From: Nevskia sp.
GTDB lineage: Bacteria > Pseudomonadota > Gammaproteobacteria > Nevskiales > Nevskiaceae
Length of the DNA: 64,000 nt
Assembly (NCBI GenBank): GCA_023229645.1
Contig: JALNYU010000014.1
Coordinates: 1-64,000, forward strand
Reading direction: 5' to 3'
Positions 48,578 through 58,496 of the stretch are shown here, in pieces. Within the stretch, counting starts at the first letter, position 1. The number at the start of each line of letters is the position of its first letter. The position numbers and the translations under genes were made by a program. The notes beneath the pieces are model-generated. The model was not told the origin of the DNA and did no database searches. It was given only the letters and a program-made list of their open reading frames with translations.

Positions 48578-50044
48578 ATGTCGAAGGTCGATATCACCTC
48601 GCAGCTTCAACGTCCGGCCGAACAGAATGCAAACGACAACGCCGGCTTGCCCGGATTGCCGATTGGGTTTGTTCCTACCCCTACCAACGAATACCGTTCA
48701 CATCGAAAAGCAAAGCGTGCGCTGACTAATAGTGGTATTGCGAACAATTCCGGCCTTCAGGCGCAATCATTACCCAAGCCGTTCCCGATTCCTTTTCCGC
48801 TGCCACGGCCGCGGCCACTGCTGAGCGGCCCGCGCGTATTGATGTACAAACAAGACCCTTCGGTCATCGAAATTGGCATACGCAAAGCGTTCTTGCCGCT
48901 GCACGTTTCCGACGGTCCAATGGATTCGAGAATCGTAATTAACGGACTTGCACACGTCACCGCAAACGCTTTTGGCGATTTTATTCAGACACCTGGAACG
49001 GATGCCTTCGATGCCGTGCACACGTTTGCAGTCGTACGGCAAACGTTGACGCTCTACCAGCGTACGGTAGGAACGGTGCCCTGGCAGTGGAATTCGGCGG
49101 CGAATAACATGCCGATTACCGTAAAGCCGCATGCCGGCGTTACCCAGAACGCGTTTTACAACCGCGCATCGAAATCGTTGGAGTTTTTCTATTTCCCGAA
49201 ACCGGGTGCGCCAGCGCCAGCACCGAATATCTATACCTGCCGGTCATTAGATATTGTTGCACACGAAACTGGACACGCCGTTTTAGATGGTCTGAAGCCG
49301 GGGTGGTTATCGTCGAGCGTGCCGCAGTCGGGCGCATTACATGAATCGTTTGGCGACCTCACGGCGATATTCTTAGCGTTATCGCAGTTTGATCAAGTCG
49401 AGGCCTTCGTCGCGCAGACCAAAGCGAACCTGCACGACAAGACATTTTTGTCCGATATGGCGGAAGAATTCGGCCTTGCATTAGGCCGGCCGAACGGCTT
49501 ACGTAACGCCGACAACGATTTGAAGCTAAGCCAAGTCACAAACGAAGTGCATGATCTATCGCAGATTTTTACCGGTGCGATTTACGACATCCTCGCTGAC
49601 ATCTTCCAGTTCGAAAAATCGAGCGCGAAAGACTACGCAGCGACGCTGTATTCAGTTGCGGAATATCTGCGTGGCTTGTTACTGCGGGCGATTCAAGCGG
49701 CGCCGGCTGCGAATGCAACCTTCGCTGACGTCGCCAATCAAATGCTTAACCTCGCGAATGCCGATGGCAAGCCAGCGCAGTACCGCAATTTCATTCGGAA
49801 TCGTTTCACGGTTCGCGAGGTTGTTGTGCAGAACGCACCGCTGGCGGCGAACCAAGTGGACGACTCACCGATGAAAGCGATGGCGCATATCAGCACGCAG
49901 CCGGTCGGTTGGGACCACGAAGGTTGCTGCGGCACGATACAAAACTTCGTGCGGCAGCGTGCAGCCGAGGCGGAGTCTTCGCCGCCGGATGAAAATGAAG
50001 GATCCAACGGCCACAAAGCAACCAAAGCGAAGGCGCGGGCGTAG
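48578..50044 (+). CDS. M4-family (thermolysin-like) metallopeptidase, cytoplasmic
   Basis: 488 residues from ATG 48578 with GGGAG at correct spacing. No signal peptide. The zinc motif HETGH is at 229-233 (DIVAHETGHAVLDGL), and the third ligand is Glu256 in SGALHESFGDLTA. The N-terminus is a polar, probably propeptide-like region with a Pro-rich run (PKPFPIPFPLPRPRP, about 66-80). This intracellular design resembles protealysin-type enzymes, though the core is divergent. The tail is charged and low complexity. An emfourin-like inhibitor gene follows. Confidence 0.85.
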   Translation: MSKVDITSQLQRPAEQNANDNAGLPGLPIGFVPTPTNEYRSHRKAKRALTNSGIANNSGLQAQSLPKPFPIPFPLPRPRPLLSGPRVLMYKQDPSVIEIGIRKAFLPLHVSDGPMDSRIVINGLAHVTANAFGDFIQTPGTDAFDAVHTFAVVRQTLTLYQRTVGTVPWQWNSAANNMPITVKPHAGVTQNAFYNRASKSLEFFYFPKPGAPAPAPNIYTCRSLDIVAHETGHAVLDGLKPGWLSSSVPQSGALHESFGDLTAIFLALSQFDQVEAFVAQTKANLHDKTFLSDMAEEFGLALGRPNGLRNADNDLKLSQVTNEVHDLSQIFTGAIYDILADIFQFEKSSAKDYAATLYSVAEYLRGLLLRAIQAAPAANATFADVANQMLNLANADGKPAQYRNFIRNRFTVREVVVQNAPLAANQVDDSPMKAMAHISTQPVGWDHEGCCGTIQNFVRQRAAEAESSPPDENEGSNGHKATKAKARA

Positions 50045-50078
50045 GCTAACGTCGGGTCACCGTTTTTTTGAGTGCCGG

Positions 50079-50117
50079 GCCGGCATCATGCTTGTTGTAA
50101 TAACCAGTGATGCCGGC
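50079..50117. other. Inverted repeat between protease and inhibitor genes
   Basis: GCCGGCATCA (50079-50088) and TGATGCCGGC (50108-50117) are perfect complements with a 19-base loop. There is no T-tract directly after. It could damp read-through from the protease into the inhibitor or protect mRNA ends. Confidence 0.5.
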
Positions 50118-50188
50118 TTGGCCATGTTGGGTGATCAAATCGGCGGTCGCGGTATCGAATCGCGTTGTCAACGAGGTTAAAGGCCACT

Positions 50189-50482
50189 ATGAAAATCGCC
50201 ATCACCCAACTCGGTGGGATGGACCCCTCGATTGTTTTTAATCTGCCGGTTATCGATACCGCCAATTTGGCGCCCAGCGCGACGTCTGAGGTGCAGGCGC
50301 TGCTCGCCCGACTAAAATTCTTTGATTTACCCGAACACGTCGTCAGCGACGATCTGGGCAGCGACCTCATGCAATACCGAATTTCGGTCACCGATGGCGC
50401 CCGGCAACACGTTGTGCGCGTTGATCAAGGCGCGATGGCCCGAACGGGTTTGCTGCGCTTGATCGAACTCGCCAGCGCCTGA
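50189..50482 (+). CDS. Emfourin-like inhibitor of M4 protease
   Basis: 97 residues from ATG 50189, with AAAGG upstream. The pattern MKIAITQLGG, EVQALLARLKFFDLP, LMQYRISVTDGARQHVVRVDQGAM and LLRLIELA matches the protealysin-associated inhibitor emfourin (typically MKI...GG, FxYxIxVxxGxxxHTVxxxDGAxP). Such inhibitors sit next to protealysin genes and bind the enzyme tightly. It is cytoplasmic, like its target. An extra upstream in-frame ATG (50165) is less well supported. Confidence 0.78.
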   Translation: MKIAITQLGGMDPSIVFNLPVIDTANLAPSATSEVQALLARLKFFDLPEHVVSDDLGSDLMQYRISVTDGARQHVVRVDQGAMARTGLLRLIELASA

Positions 50483-50754
50483 TTCCCGTCAGCTCGACTG
50501 GATGCCTTGGAAAAAGATCGGCTGCCCTAAACCCTCGGCGGCAATTTTGCATCCAACCTTAATGGTTGCGGTGATACGGGCAGCGCCCGTGGATGCCGTT
50601 ACCTTTCTTCACGCGTGCCTGACTTGCGGCGTACCCGGTGGATACCGCATCGTTCACGTCATCGTCGCGTTGCAGTGAACTGTCTCAGCAATTCGGCATC
50701 CAATCCGCGCTCGGGCGCTGGCCGGCGAGCCCTAAATCTTTGGAGTTAACAAGC

Positions 50755-52014
50755 ATGCGTAGAGTGATCGGAATCGCGCTCGGCATTGGCGTGGTGGCCG
50801 TACTCGGCTGGTTATTGTTCTTTCGCGGCGCGGCCGACGGTGTTGCTAGCAAGGCTGGCGCTGGTAAAGGTCATCGGCGTGAAGGCTTGGAGGGACCGGT
50901 GCCGGTTGCGCTGGCGGACGTCAGTCGACGAGACGTTCCGGTTTATCTTGATGGTTTGGGGACCGTGCAGGCGTTCAATACCGTAACGGTGCGGCCACAG
51001 ATCGACGGCAAGCTGATTTCGGTTGCGTTCCGCGAAGGCCAGGAAGTGCACGCGGGCGATGTGTTGGCGCAGATTGATGCCCGCAGCTTTCAGGCGCAGT
51101 TGGATCAAGCCCTTGCCAAAAAAGCGCAGGACGAGGCGCTTTACGCAACCGCGAAACGCGATTTGGAGCGCTACACGAGCTTGGTTCCGGACGGTTACGT
51201 TTCGAAGCAACAGCTCGATACCCAGCGCCAAACCGCGGTGCAGTTGGAAGCGTCAGTGAAAGCTGATGAAGCCGCGATTCAGAACGCGAAAGTCTCGGTG
51301 GACTACGCGCGGATTACGTCGCCGATTAACGGCGTGACCGGGCTGCGGCTGGTCGACGTCGGCAATCTCGTCAATGCCAGCAACACCACTGGCTTGGTTG
51401 TGGTGACGCAGATCAAACCAATTTCGGTCGTGTTTACGCTGCCGGAACAAAATCTCGGTGCGATCCGCGCGGCTGGCGGCGAGGGCTTGTCGGTGGTGGC
51501 GCTGGACCGCGACAACCAGAAGCCGCTGGCGCAAGGCGAGTTGACGGTGATCGACAATCAAATCGACCAGACCACGGGCACAATCAAGCTCAAAGCAACG
51601 TTTGCCAACAGCGATAAGGCGTTGTGGCCGGGGCAATTCATCAACGTGCGCCTGCTGGTACGGACTGAAAAGAACGGCTTGGTGGTGCCGGCGAATGCCG
51701 TACAGCGCGGCCCAGCGAGCGAGTTTGTTTACGTTGCCAATGGCGAAACCGCGGAGAAGCGCGACATCAGCGTGATGCTCAGCGAAGGCGGCGTTTCGCT
51801 GATCAGCAAGGGTTTGAGCGACGGCGACAAGGTGGTTGTCGATGGTCAGTACCGGCTGCAACCGGGCTCAAAAATCCAGGTTGCAGGCGATCCTCCCCCG
51901 GCAGCGGCCCCGGCCGGCGCGGCTGAACCGGACGCGGCTGGCGCGGCCTCCAGCAAACGCGAGCATCGCCGCAAAACCGACGCCGATGCGGTTGGCACGA
52001 CCAAGCCGCAGTAA
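50755..52014 (+). CDS. mdtA: RND efflux periplasmic adaptor, MdtA-like
   Basis: 419 residues from ATG 50755 with GGAG nine bases upstream; the open frame back to 50638 is not protein-like. An N-terminal membrane anchor (about 4-20) is followed by the lipoyl half-motifs, an alpha-hairpin (ARSFQAQLDQALAKKAQDEALY), VDYARITSPINGVTGLRLVDVGNLV and beta-barrel domains. The C-terminal 40 residues are a low-complexity Pro/Ala then basic tail. It links the two RND pumps encoded next to an outer-membrane channel not encoded here. Confidence 0.92.
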   Translation: MRRVIGIALGIGVVAVLGWLLFFRGAADGVASKAGAGKGHRREGLEGPVPVALADVSRRDVPVYLDGLGTVQAFNTVTVRPQIDGKLISVAFREGQEVHAGDVLAQIDARSFQAQLDQALAKKAQDEALYATAKRDLERYTSLVPDGYVSKQQLDTQRQTAVQLEASVKADEAAIQNAKVSVDYARITSPINGVTGLRLVDVGNLVNASNTTGLVVVTQIKPISVVFTLPEQNLGAIRAAGGEGLSVVALDRDNQKPLAQGELTVIDNQIDQTTGTIKLKATFANSDKALWPGQFINVRLLVRTEKNGLVVPANAVQRGPASEFVYVANGETAEKRDISVMLSEGGVSLISKGLSDGDKVVVDGQYRLQPGSKIQVAGDPPPAAAPAGAAEPDAAGAASSKREHRRKTDADAVGTTKPQ

Positions 52015-52029
52015 GCCTGAGGCGCGCGC

Positions 52030-55000
52030 ATGAGCATTTCCGGACCCTTTATTTCGCGGCCTGTCGCAACCACGCTGCTGATGGTTGCAGTGGTGCTGCT
52101 CGGCGTGCTCGGCTACCGGATGCTGCCGATTTCGGCGCTGCCGCCGGTCGATTTCCCGACGATACAAGTGACCACGCAGCTGCCGGGTGCGAGCCCGGAA
52201 GTTATGGAATCGTTGGTCACAACGCCGCTGGAGCGGCAGTTTGGGCAGATCGCCGGCTTGGCGTCGATGAACTCGAATAGCGCGTTCGGCTTATCGACAA
52301 TCACGCTGCAGTTCGTGCTCGACCGCGACATCGACAACGCCGCGCAGGATGTACAGTCGGCGATCAATGCCGCCCGCGGCGTGCTACCGGCGAATTTGCC
52401 GTACCCGCCGGTCTACAACAAAGTGAACCCGGCCGACACGCCGATCCTGCAGCTCGCCGTCAGCAGCGATACGCTGCCGCTGGACGACGTTGCCGACTTC
52501 GCGGATTCGGTACTCGCGCAAAAATTGTCGCAGGTTAGCGGCGTCGGCTTGGTTTCGATTCAAGGCAATTTACGGCCGGCAGTGCGCGTGCAAGTGAACC
52601 CGGCCGCGCTCGCCGGGCTTGGTTTGGCGCTGGCAGATATCCGCACGGCACTGACGCAGGCCAACGTCAACAGCCCGAAAGGCACGTTCGATGGTCCGCT
52701 GCAATCGTTCACGATCAGCTCGAATGATCAAATCGCGTCGGCGGCGGACTATCGGCCGGTCATCATCGCCTACCGCAACGGCGCGCCGGTGCGTTTGGGC
52801 GATGTCGCCAAGGTGGCGCAGGGCGTCGAAAACGAGCAATTGGCGGCCTGGGTGGCGCGCGAGCCGACCGGCGCTGGCGCGGCGGCGGGCAGCAAGCCCT
52901 CGGTGCTGCTCGATATTCAGCGCCAACCGGGCGTTAATATCATTCAAACCGTTGATCGCATTAAAAAGCTCCTGCCGCAGCTGACCGCCTCGTTCCCGGC
53001 CGCGATCAAGGTCAAAATTCTCGCTGATCGCACTGAAACCATTCGCGCTTCGGTGCACGATGTGCAGTTCACGCTGCTGCTGACGATTGTGTTAGTCGTC
53101 ATGGTGATTTTCGTCTTTTTGCGCAAGCTCTGGGCAACGGTTATTCCGAGCGTGGCGCTGCCGTTGTCGATCGTCGGCACGTTCGGGCTGATGTCGTTTT
53201 TCGGCTTTTCGCTCGATAACTTATCGTTGATGGCGCTAACAATCGCCACCGGCTTCGTCGTTGACGATGCGATTGTGATGATCGAAAACATCGTCCGCTA
53301 TATCGAACGCGGCGAAACGCCGGAAAATGCCGCCCGCCTCGGCGCGAAGCAGATCGGCTTCACGGTGATTTCGCTGACGGTGTCGTTGATCGCCGTGTTC
53401 ATTCCCTTACTGTTCATGACCGGCGTTGTCGGCCGCCTGTTCCATGAGTTTGCGTTGGTGCTGACCATTGCCGTGCTGCTGTCGGCGTTCGTATCGCTGA
53501 CGCTAACGCCGATGATGTGCGCCAAGTTGCTGCGCCCCGAACCAGAACACGCCACCCACAACCGGCTGTTTCAATGGACCGAACGCCAGTTTGATGCCTT
53601 ACTCGCTGGCTATGAGCAAAGCCTGCGTTGGGTGATGCGGTGGCGGCGGACAACGCTGCTGGTGTTCGTCGCCAGCCTAGGGCTCACCGCCTGGTTATAC
53701 GTGATCATTCCAAAAGGTCTGCTGCCGCAGCAGGATACCGGTGTGATTCAAGGTGTTGCCGAGGCCAGCCAGAGTATTTCGTTCCCGGCGATGCGTGCCC
53801 GCGTGCAAGCGCTGACCGACATCATCCGCACCGATGAAGATGTTGCTAGCGTTTCCGGTTTCGTCGGTTCCGGCTCGGTAAATCCGACGTTGAATACCGG
53901 CCGCATCAGCATCGTGTTGAAACCGCGCGCGCAGCGCAAAGCCGGCGCGCAGGCGATTATCGAACGCCTGAAGACCGAAGTGGCGGGCGTTGAAGGCGTT
54001 ACCTTATTCATGCAGCCGCTGCAGGATTTGCAGATCGACAGCCACGTTTCCCGCACACAATATCAATACGTGCTGCAAAGTCTGGACGCAGGCGATCTTG
54101 GCGCTTGGACGCCGAAATTGCTCGAAGCTTTGAAACAGGAGCCGGCGCTGACCGATGTTACGTCTGATCAGCAGGCCGCAGGCCTGTATTTGCGCCTGAA
54201 CATCGACCGCGACCGCGCTAGCCGCCTCGGCGTGCCGGTGCAGACGATCGACGATGCGCTCTACGACGCTTTCGGCCAGCGCCAAGTCAGCACCATCTTC
54301 ACGCAGCTGAACCAGTATCGAGTCGTACTCGAAGTGCCGCCGGAATTCCGGAATCGGCCTGAAGCCTTGGATCAGATTTACGTTAAGTCCAGCGGCAATA
54401 GCACCGCCAACGGTACCGCGTCGAGCACCAGTTTTTCGGCGGTGGCATCGAACATCAATAGTACGACGACGACGGCCAGCAGCACGATGGTGCCGCTATC
54501 GGCTGTTGCGCAAGCCGAGGAAGTGTCCGGTCCGCTCGTCGTCAGCCATCAGTCGCAACTCGCGGCGGCGACGATCTCGTTCAATCTCGCACCGGGTAAA
54601 TCGCTCAGCGATGCCTTGCCGGCGATTGAAGCCGCGCAGCAGCGCATCGGCTTACCGAACACGATCACGCCGACGTTCTCCGGCGCCGCCGCCGAGTTCA
54701 GCAGCGCGCTCACCAGCATGCCGCTGCTGATTCTGGCGGCGATCATCGTCATCTACATCGTGCTCGGCGTGTTGTACGAGAGCTACATCCATCCGCTGAC
54801 GATTCTCTCGACGTTGCCGTCGGCCGGCGTTGGCGCCTTGCTGGCGTTGCTGCTGACGCACCAAGATTTTTCAGTCATCGCCTTGATCGGCGTGATTTTG
54901 CTGATCGGTATCGTCAAAAAGAACGCGATCATGATGATCGACTTCGCGCTGGAAGCTGAACGCGAGCACGGCAAACCGCCGGAAGCGGCGATTTTCGAAG

Positions 55001-55248
55001 CGGCCCTGCTACGGTTCCGGCCGATCATGATGACGACGATGGCGGCCTTGCTCGGCGCGCTGCCGCTGGCCTTGGAGTCGGGCACCGGTTCCGAACTGCG
55101 TAACCCGCTCGGTGTGGCAATCGTCGGCGGCTTGCTGCTGTCGCAATTGTTGACGTTGTACACGACGCCGGTGATCTATCTGTATATGGATCGCGTTGCG
55201 CGCCGCATCCGGGGCGACGGCCGCCCGGCGCTCGTCGAAGCCGGTTAG
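52030..55248 (+). CDS. mdtB: RND multidrug efflux permease, MdtB-like
   Basis: 1072 residues with 12 membrane helices and two large periplasmic loops. Proton-relay acidic residues are seen in GFVVDDAIVMIENIVRYIERG (helix 4), and the start MSISGPFISRPVATTLLMVAVVLLG is typical of HAE-1 pumps. A Ser/Thr/Asn-rich insertion (SGNSTANGTASSTSFSAVAS, about 791-810) in the second periplasmic loop is unusual. It is in an operon with the adaptor and a second RND gene, as in mdtABC where B and C form a mixed trimer. Confidence 0.93.
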   Translation: MSISGPFISRPVATTLLMVAVVLLGVLGYRMLPISALPPVDFPTIQVTTQLPGASPEVMESLVTTPLERQFGQIAGLASMNSNSAFGLSTITLQFVLDRDIDNAAQDVQSAINAARGVLPANLPYPPVYNKVNPADTPILQLAVSSDTLPLDDVADFADSVLAQKLSQVSGVGLVSIQGNLRPAVRVQVNPAALAGLGLALADIRTALTQANVNSPKGTFDGPLQSFTISSNDQIASAADYRPVIIAYRNGAPVRLGDVAKVAQGVENEQLAAWVAREPTGAGAAAGSKPSVLLDIQRQPGVNIIQTVDRIKKLLPQLTASFPAAIKVKILADRTETIRASVHDVQFTLLLTIVLVVMVIFVFLRKLWATVIPSVALPLSIVGTFGLMSFFGFSLDNLSLMALTIATGFVVDDAIVMIENIVRYIERGETPENAARLGAKQIGFTVISLTVSLIAVFIPLLFMTGVVGRLFHEFALVLTIAVLLSAFVSLTLTPMMCAKLLRPEPEHATHNRLFQWTERQFDALLAGYEQSLRWVMRWRRTTLLVFVASLGLTAWLYVIIPKGLLPQQDTGVIQGVAEASQSISFPAMRARVQALTDIIRTDEDVASVSGFVGSGSVNPTLNTGRISIVLKPRAQRKAGAQAIIERLKTEVAGVEGVTLFMQPLQDLQIDSHVSRTQYQYVLQSLDAGDLGAWTPKLLEALKQEPALTDVTSDQQAAGLYLRLNIDRDRASRLGVPVQTIDDALYDAFGQRQVSTIFTQLNQYRVVLEVPPEFRNRPEALDQIYVKSSGNSTANGTASSTSFSAVASNINSTTTTASSTMVPLSAVAQAEEVSGPLVVSHQSQLAAATISFNLAPGKSLSDALPAIEAAQQRIGLPNTITPTFSGAAAEFSSALTSMPLLILAAIIVIYIVLGVLYESYIHPLTILSTLPSAGVGALLALLLTHQDFSVIALIGVILLIGIVKKNAIMMIDFALEAEREHGKPPEAAIFEAALLRFRPIMMTTMAALLGALPLALESGTGSELRNPLGVAIVGGLLLSQLLTLYTTPVIYLYMDRVARRIRGDGRPALVEAG

Positions 55249-55252
55249 CGCC

Positions 55253-58200
55253 ATGAATCTAAGCCGGCTGTTTATCGAGCGCCCGATTGGCACCTCGCTG
55301 CTGTCGATGGGAATTTTCCTATTCGGCATGCTGGCGTATTTCTCGCTGCCGGTAGCGCCGCTGCCGCAGCTGGAATTCCCGGTGATTTTCGTCTCGGCGA
55401 ACCAGCCCGGCGCCAGCCCTGAAGTGATGGCGCAGACGGTGGCGGCGCCGCTGGAGCGGCATTTCGGCCAGATTCCTGGCATTAATGAAATCACCTCAAC
55501 CAGCTCGCTCGGCAGCTCGGTTGTGATCATGCAGTTTGATTTAAGCCGCGATATCGACGGCGCGGCGCGCGACGTACAGGCTGCGATTAATGCCGCACAG
55601 GCGGACTTACCGGCGGGCCTGCCATCGCCGCCGGTTTATCGCAAAGCCAATCCGAATGACGCACCGATTCTGATCTTGGCGATCACGTCCGATACCTTGC
55701 CGCTGGCACAGTTATTCGACCTCGCGGATACCCGCGTATCGCCGGGCGTGGCCCAGATTGCTGGCGTTTCCGAGGTGCAGATTTCCGGCGCCGCAAAGCC
55801 GGCGGTGCGCATCGAAGCCGATGCCGGGGCGTTGGCTTCGATGGGATTGTCCATGGACGCCGTACGCAACGCGGTGTCCGGCTTGACCGCGAACGCGCCG
55901 AAAGGGGCGATCGCTGGTGATGGTCAAACTTGGATAATTAGCGCTAACGATCAACTCAGTTCGGCTGAGGATTTTCGGCGCACGATTATCGGCAAGCGTG
56001 ATGGCACGCCAATTCCGCTGGCCTCCGTGGCACGCGTCTACAGCGGGCCGGAAAATGCCCAGCAAGCCGGCTGGGCGAACGGCAAGCGCGCCATTTTGTT
56101 ATTCGTACGCAAGCAGTCAACGGCGAACGTTATCGAAACCGTCGATAGCATCATCGCCGAGCTACCGCGCTTCCGCGCGCTGTTGCCGCCAGCGGCGACG
56201 CTGAGCGTGATCTCTGACCGCACGCAGACGATCCGCGCCTCGGTGAACGAAGTCCAGCACTCGTTGGTGATCTCGATCGTGCTGGTTGTGCTGGTGATGT
56301 TCTTATTCCTGCGCCGCGGTGTGCCGACGGCGATCGCCGGTATCACGGTGCCGGTAGTGCTTACCGCGACGTTCGGCGTCATGTGGCTGATGAAGTTCAG
56401 CCTCGATAATTTGTCGCTAATGGCGCTGACGGTATGTGTCGGCTTCATCGTCGACGACGCCATTGTCGTGATCGAAAACATCGTCCGGCATTTGGAGCGC
56501 GGTGAAGCGCCGCTGACGGCTGCGCTGCGCGGCGCGCGCGAAATTGGCTTTACGATCGTTTCGATGACGGTATCGCTGGTCGCCGTGTTCATTCCGATTC
56601 TTTTTATCGGCGGCATTCAAGGCCGGCTGCTGAATGAATTTGCGGTGACGTTGACCGCGGCGATCACGGTATCGGGCGTTATTTCTTTGATGTTAACGCC
56701 GTCGCTTTGCGGCCTTTATTTACGCGCCGATGCTCCAACACGGCAACCGAATTCTTTCGAGCGCGCGCTGGAGCAGGGTTTTGATTGGATGCTGGATGGC
56801 TATCGCATCGGTCTGGATTGGACGCTGCGGCATACCATCGTTATGGGTTTCGTGACGGTGGCGACGGTTGTCGCGACGATCCACCTGTTTATCGTCATTC
56901 CTAAAGGCTCGTTCCCGACCCAGGATACCGGTGTGCTATTCGGCAATTTTGTCGCCGCGCAAGATATTTCGTTCAGCGCGATTGCCGAAAAGACCGAGCG
57001 GCTAGCCGCCGTTGTGCTCGCTGATCCGGACGTCAAAACTGCGGCTTATTCCGTCGGCAGCAACGGCCGCGGCAACAGCAATAGCGGCCGCATGTTCATC
57101 ACGCTGCGCACACGCGAAGAGGGACGAAAAAAGACCTCGGATCAGATCATCGAACGCATGCGCCGGCCGCTGGCTGCGGTTGAAGGCATACAGATGTTCA
57201 TGCAGCCGGTGCAGGATCTGCGGTTCGGTGGGCGGGCAACACGCGCGCAGTATCTGTATGCGCTCAATGCCACGGATATCCAAGATCTTTACGAGTGGGC
57301 GCCGAAAGTTCAGGACCGCCTGAGCGCACTGCCGCAGCTGAAAGACGTGAGTTCGGATCTTGAACAATCGGCGCTGCAGTTGAACGTGATCGTCAACCGC
57401 GATGCCGCTTCTCGGCTTGGTTTGACGCCGCAGCGCATCGACGCCGCGTTGTATAACGCTTACGGCCAGCGCCAGATCGCCACCTTGTACGACAAGAGCA
57501 ACCAATACCGCGTGGTTTTGGAAGCAACCCCGCAGGAGCGGCAAGATCCGTCGGTACTCGGGCAATTAAATATTTTGACGGCGGATGGCAAGGCGGTGCC
57601 GTTGTCGAGCATCGCCCGGTTTGAAGTCGGCCCGACGTCGTTGTCGGTCAATCATCAGGGGCAGTTCACCGTGGTGAATCTGACGTTTAACCTGGCGCCG
57701 GGCGTGGCTTACGGCGACGCCGTGACGCTGATTGATAAAGAACTCCGGGCGATGCAATTGCCGGGTTCGATCAGTGGCGCTTACGGCGGCGCGGCGGCGC
57801 AGTTCAGCGGCTCCTCGAACAGCATGCCGCTGCTGATACTGACGGCGCTGGTCGTCGTCTACATCGTGCTCGGCATGTTGTACGAAAGCCTGATTCACCC
57901 GCTGACGATCTTATCGACGCTGCCGTCGGCGGGGCTGGGCGCGCTGTTGGCGCTGCGGTTGGCCAATATGGAGCTGTCGATCGTCGCGATGATCGGCATC
58001 ATTTTGCTGATCGGCATCGTCAAAAAGAACGCGATTTTGCTGATCGATTTTGCGCTGGATGCGCAGCGCAACCGCGGCTTAACGCCGCGCGAGGCGATTT
58101 ACGAAGCCTGTTTAACCCGCTTCCGGCCGATTACGATGACGACGATGGCGGCTGTTTGTGGCGCGCTGCCGCTGGCAATTGGGCTCGGTACCGGTGCCGA

Positions 58201-58354
58201 ACTGCGACAACCGCTCGGCGTTGCGATCATCGGCGGGCTGATCGTCTCGCAATTATTGACGCTGTATACGACGCCGGTGTTCTATTTAGGCTTTGAGCGG
58301 CTGTCTGGGCGACGTCGAAAACGCCTGAAATCACTAAATATTGCGATTGATTGA
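55253..58354 (+). CDS. mdtC: RND multidrug efflux permease, MdtC-like
   Basis: 1033 residues from ATG 55253, four bases after the mdtB stop. It begins MNLSRLFIERPIGTSLLSMG and has the helix-4 acidic motif GFIVDDAIVVIENIVRHLERG, FPTQDTGVLFG and the C-terminal GIVKKNAILLIDFALDAQR. It lacks the Ser/Thr-rich loop seen in its neighbour. It most likely forms a heterotrimer with MdtB. No TolC-type gene follows; a tRNA gene begins 47 bases on. Confidence 0.93.
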   Translation: MNLSRLFIERPIGTSLLSMGIFLFGMLAYFSLPVAPLPQLEFPVIFVSANQPGASPEVMAQTVAAPLERHFGQIPGINEITSTSSLGSSVVIMQFDLSRDIDGAARDVQAAINAAQADLPAGLPSPPVYRKANPNDAPILILAITSDTLPLAQLFDLADTRVSPGVAQIAGVSEVQISGAAKPAVRIEADAGALASMGLSMDAVRNAVSGLTANAPKGAIAGDGQTWIISANDQLSSAEDFRRTIIGKRDGTPIPLASVARVYSGPENAQQAGWANGKRAILLFVRKQSTANVIETVDSIIAELPRFRALLPPAATLSVISDRTQTIRASVNEVQHSLVISIVLVVLVMFLFLRRGVPTAIAGITVPVVLTATFGVMWLMKFSLDNLSLMALTVCVGFIVDDAIVVIENIVRHLERGEAPLTAALRGAREIGFTIVSMTVSLVAVFIPILFIGGIQGRLLNEFAVTLTAAITVSGVISLMLTPSLCGLYLRADAPTRQPNSFERALEQGFDWMLDGYRIGLDWTLRHTIVMGFVTVATVVATIHLFIVIPKGSFPTQDTGVLFGNFVAAQDISFSAIAEKTERLAAVVLADPDVKTAAYSVGSNGRGNSNSGRMFITLRTREEGRKKTSDQIIERMRRPLAAVEGIQMFMQPVQDLRFGGRATRAQYLYALNATDIQDLYEWAPKVQDRLSALPQLKDVSSDLEQSALQLNVIVNRDAASRLGLTPQRIDAALYNAYGQRQIATLYDKSNQYRVVLEATPQERQDPSVLGQLNILTADGKAVPLSSIARFEVGPTSLSVNHQGQFTVVNLTFNLAPGVAYGDAVTLIDKELRAMQLPGSISGAYGGAAAQFSGSSNSMPLLILTALVVVYIVLGMLYESLIHPLTILSTLPSAGLGALLALRLANMELSIVAMIGIILLIGIVKKNAILLIDFALDAQRNRGLTPREAIYEACLTRFRPITMTTMAAVCGALPLAIGLGTGAELRQPLGVAIIGGLIVSQLLTLYTTPVFYLGFERLSGRRRKRLKSLNIAID

Positions 58355-58400
58355 AGGGAATGCTCGCAGGCGCGGCCACAACCGCGTAAAATCCCCTGAT

Positions 58401-58479
<79 letters not shown>

Positions 58480-58496
58480 TTTAATCAGCCATTCCT

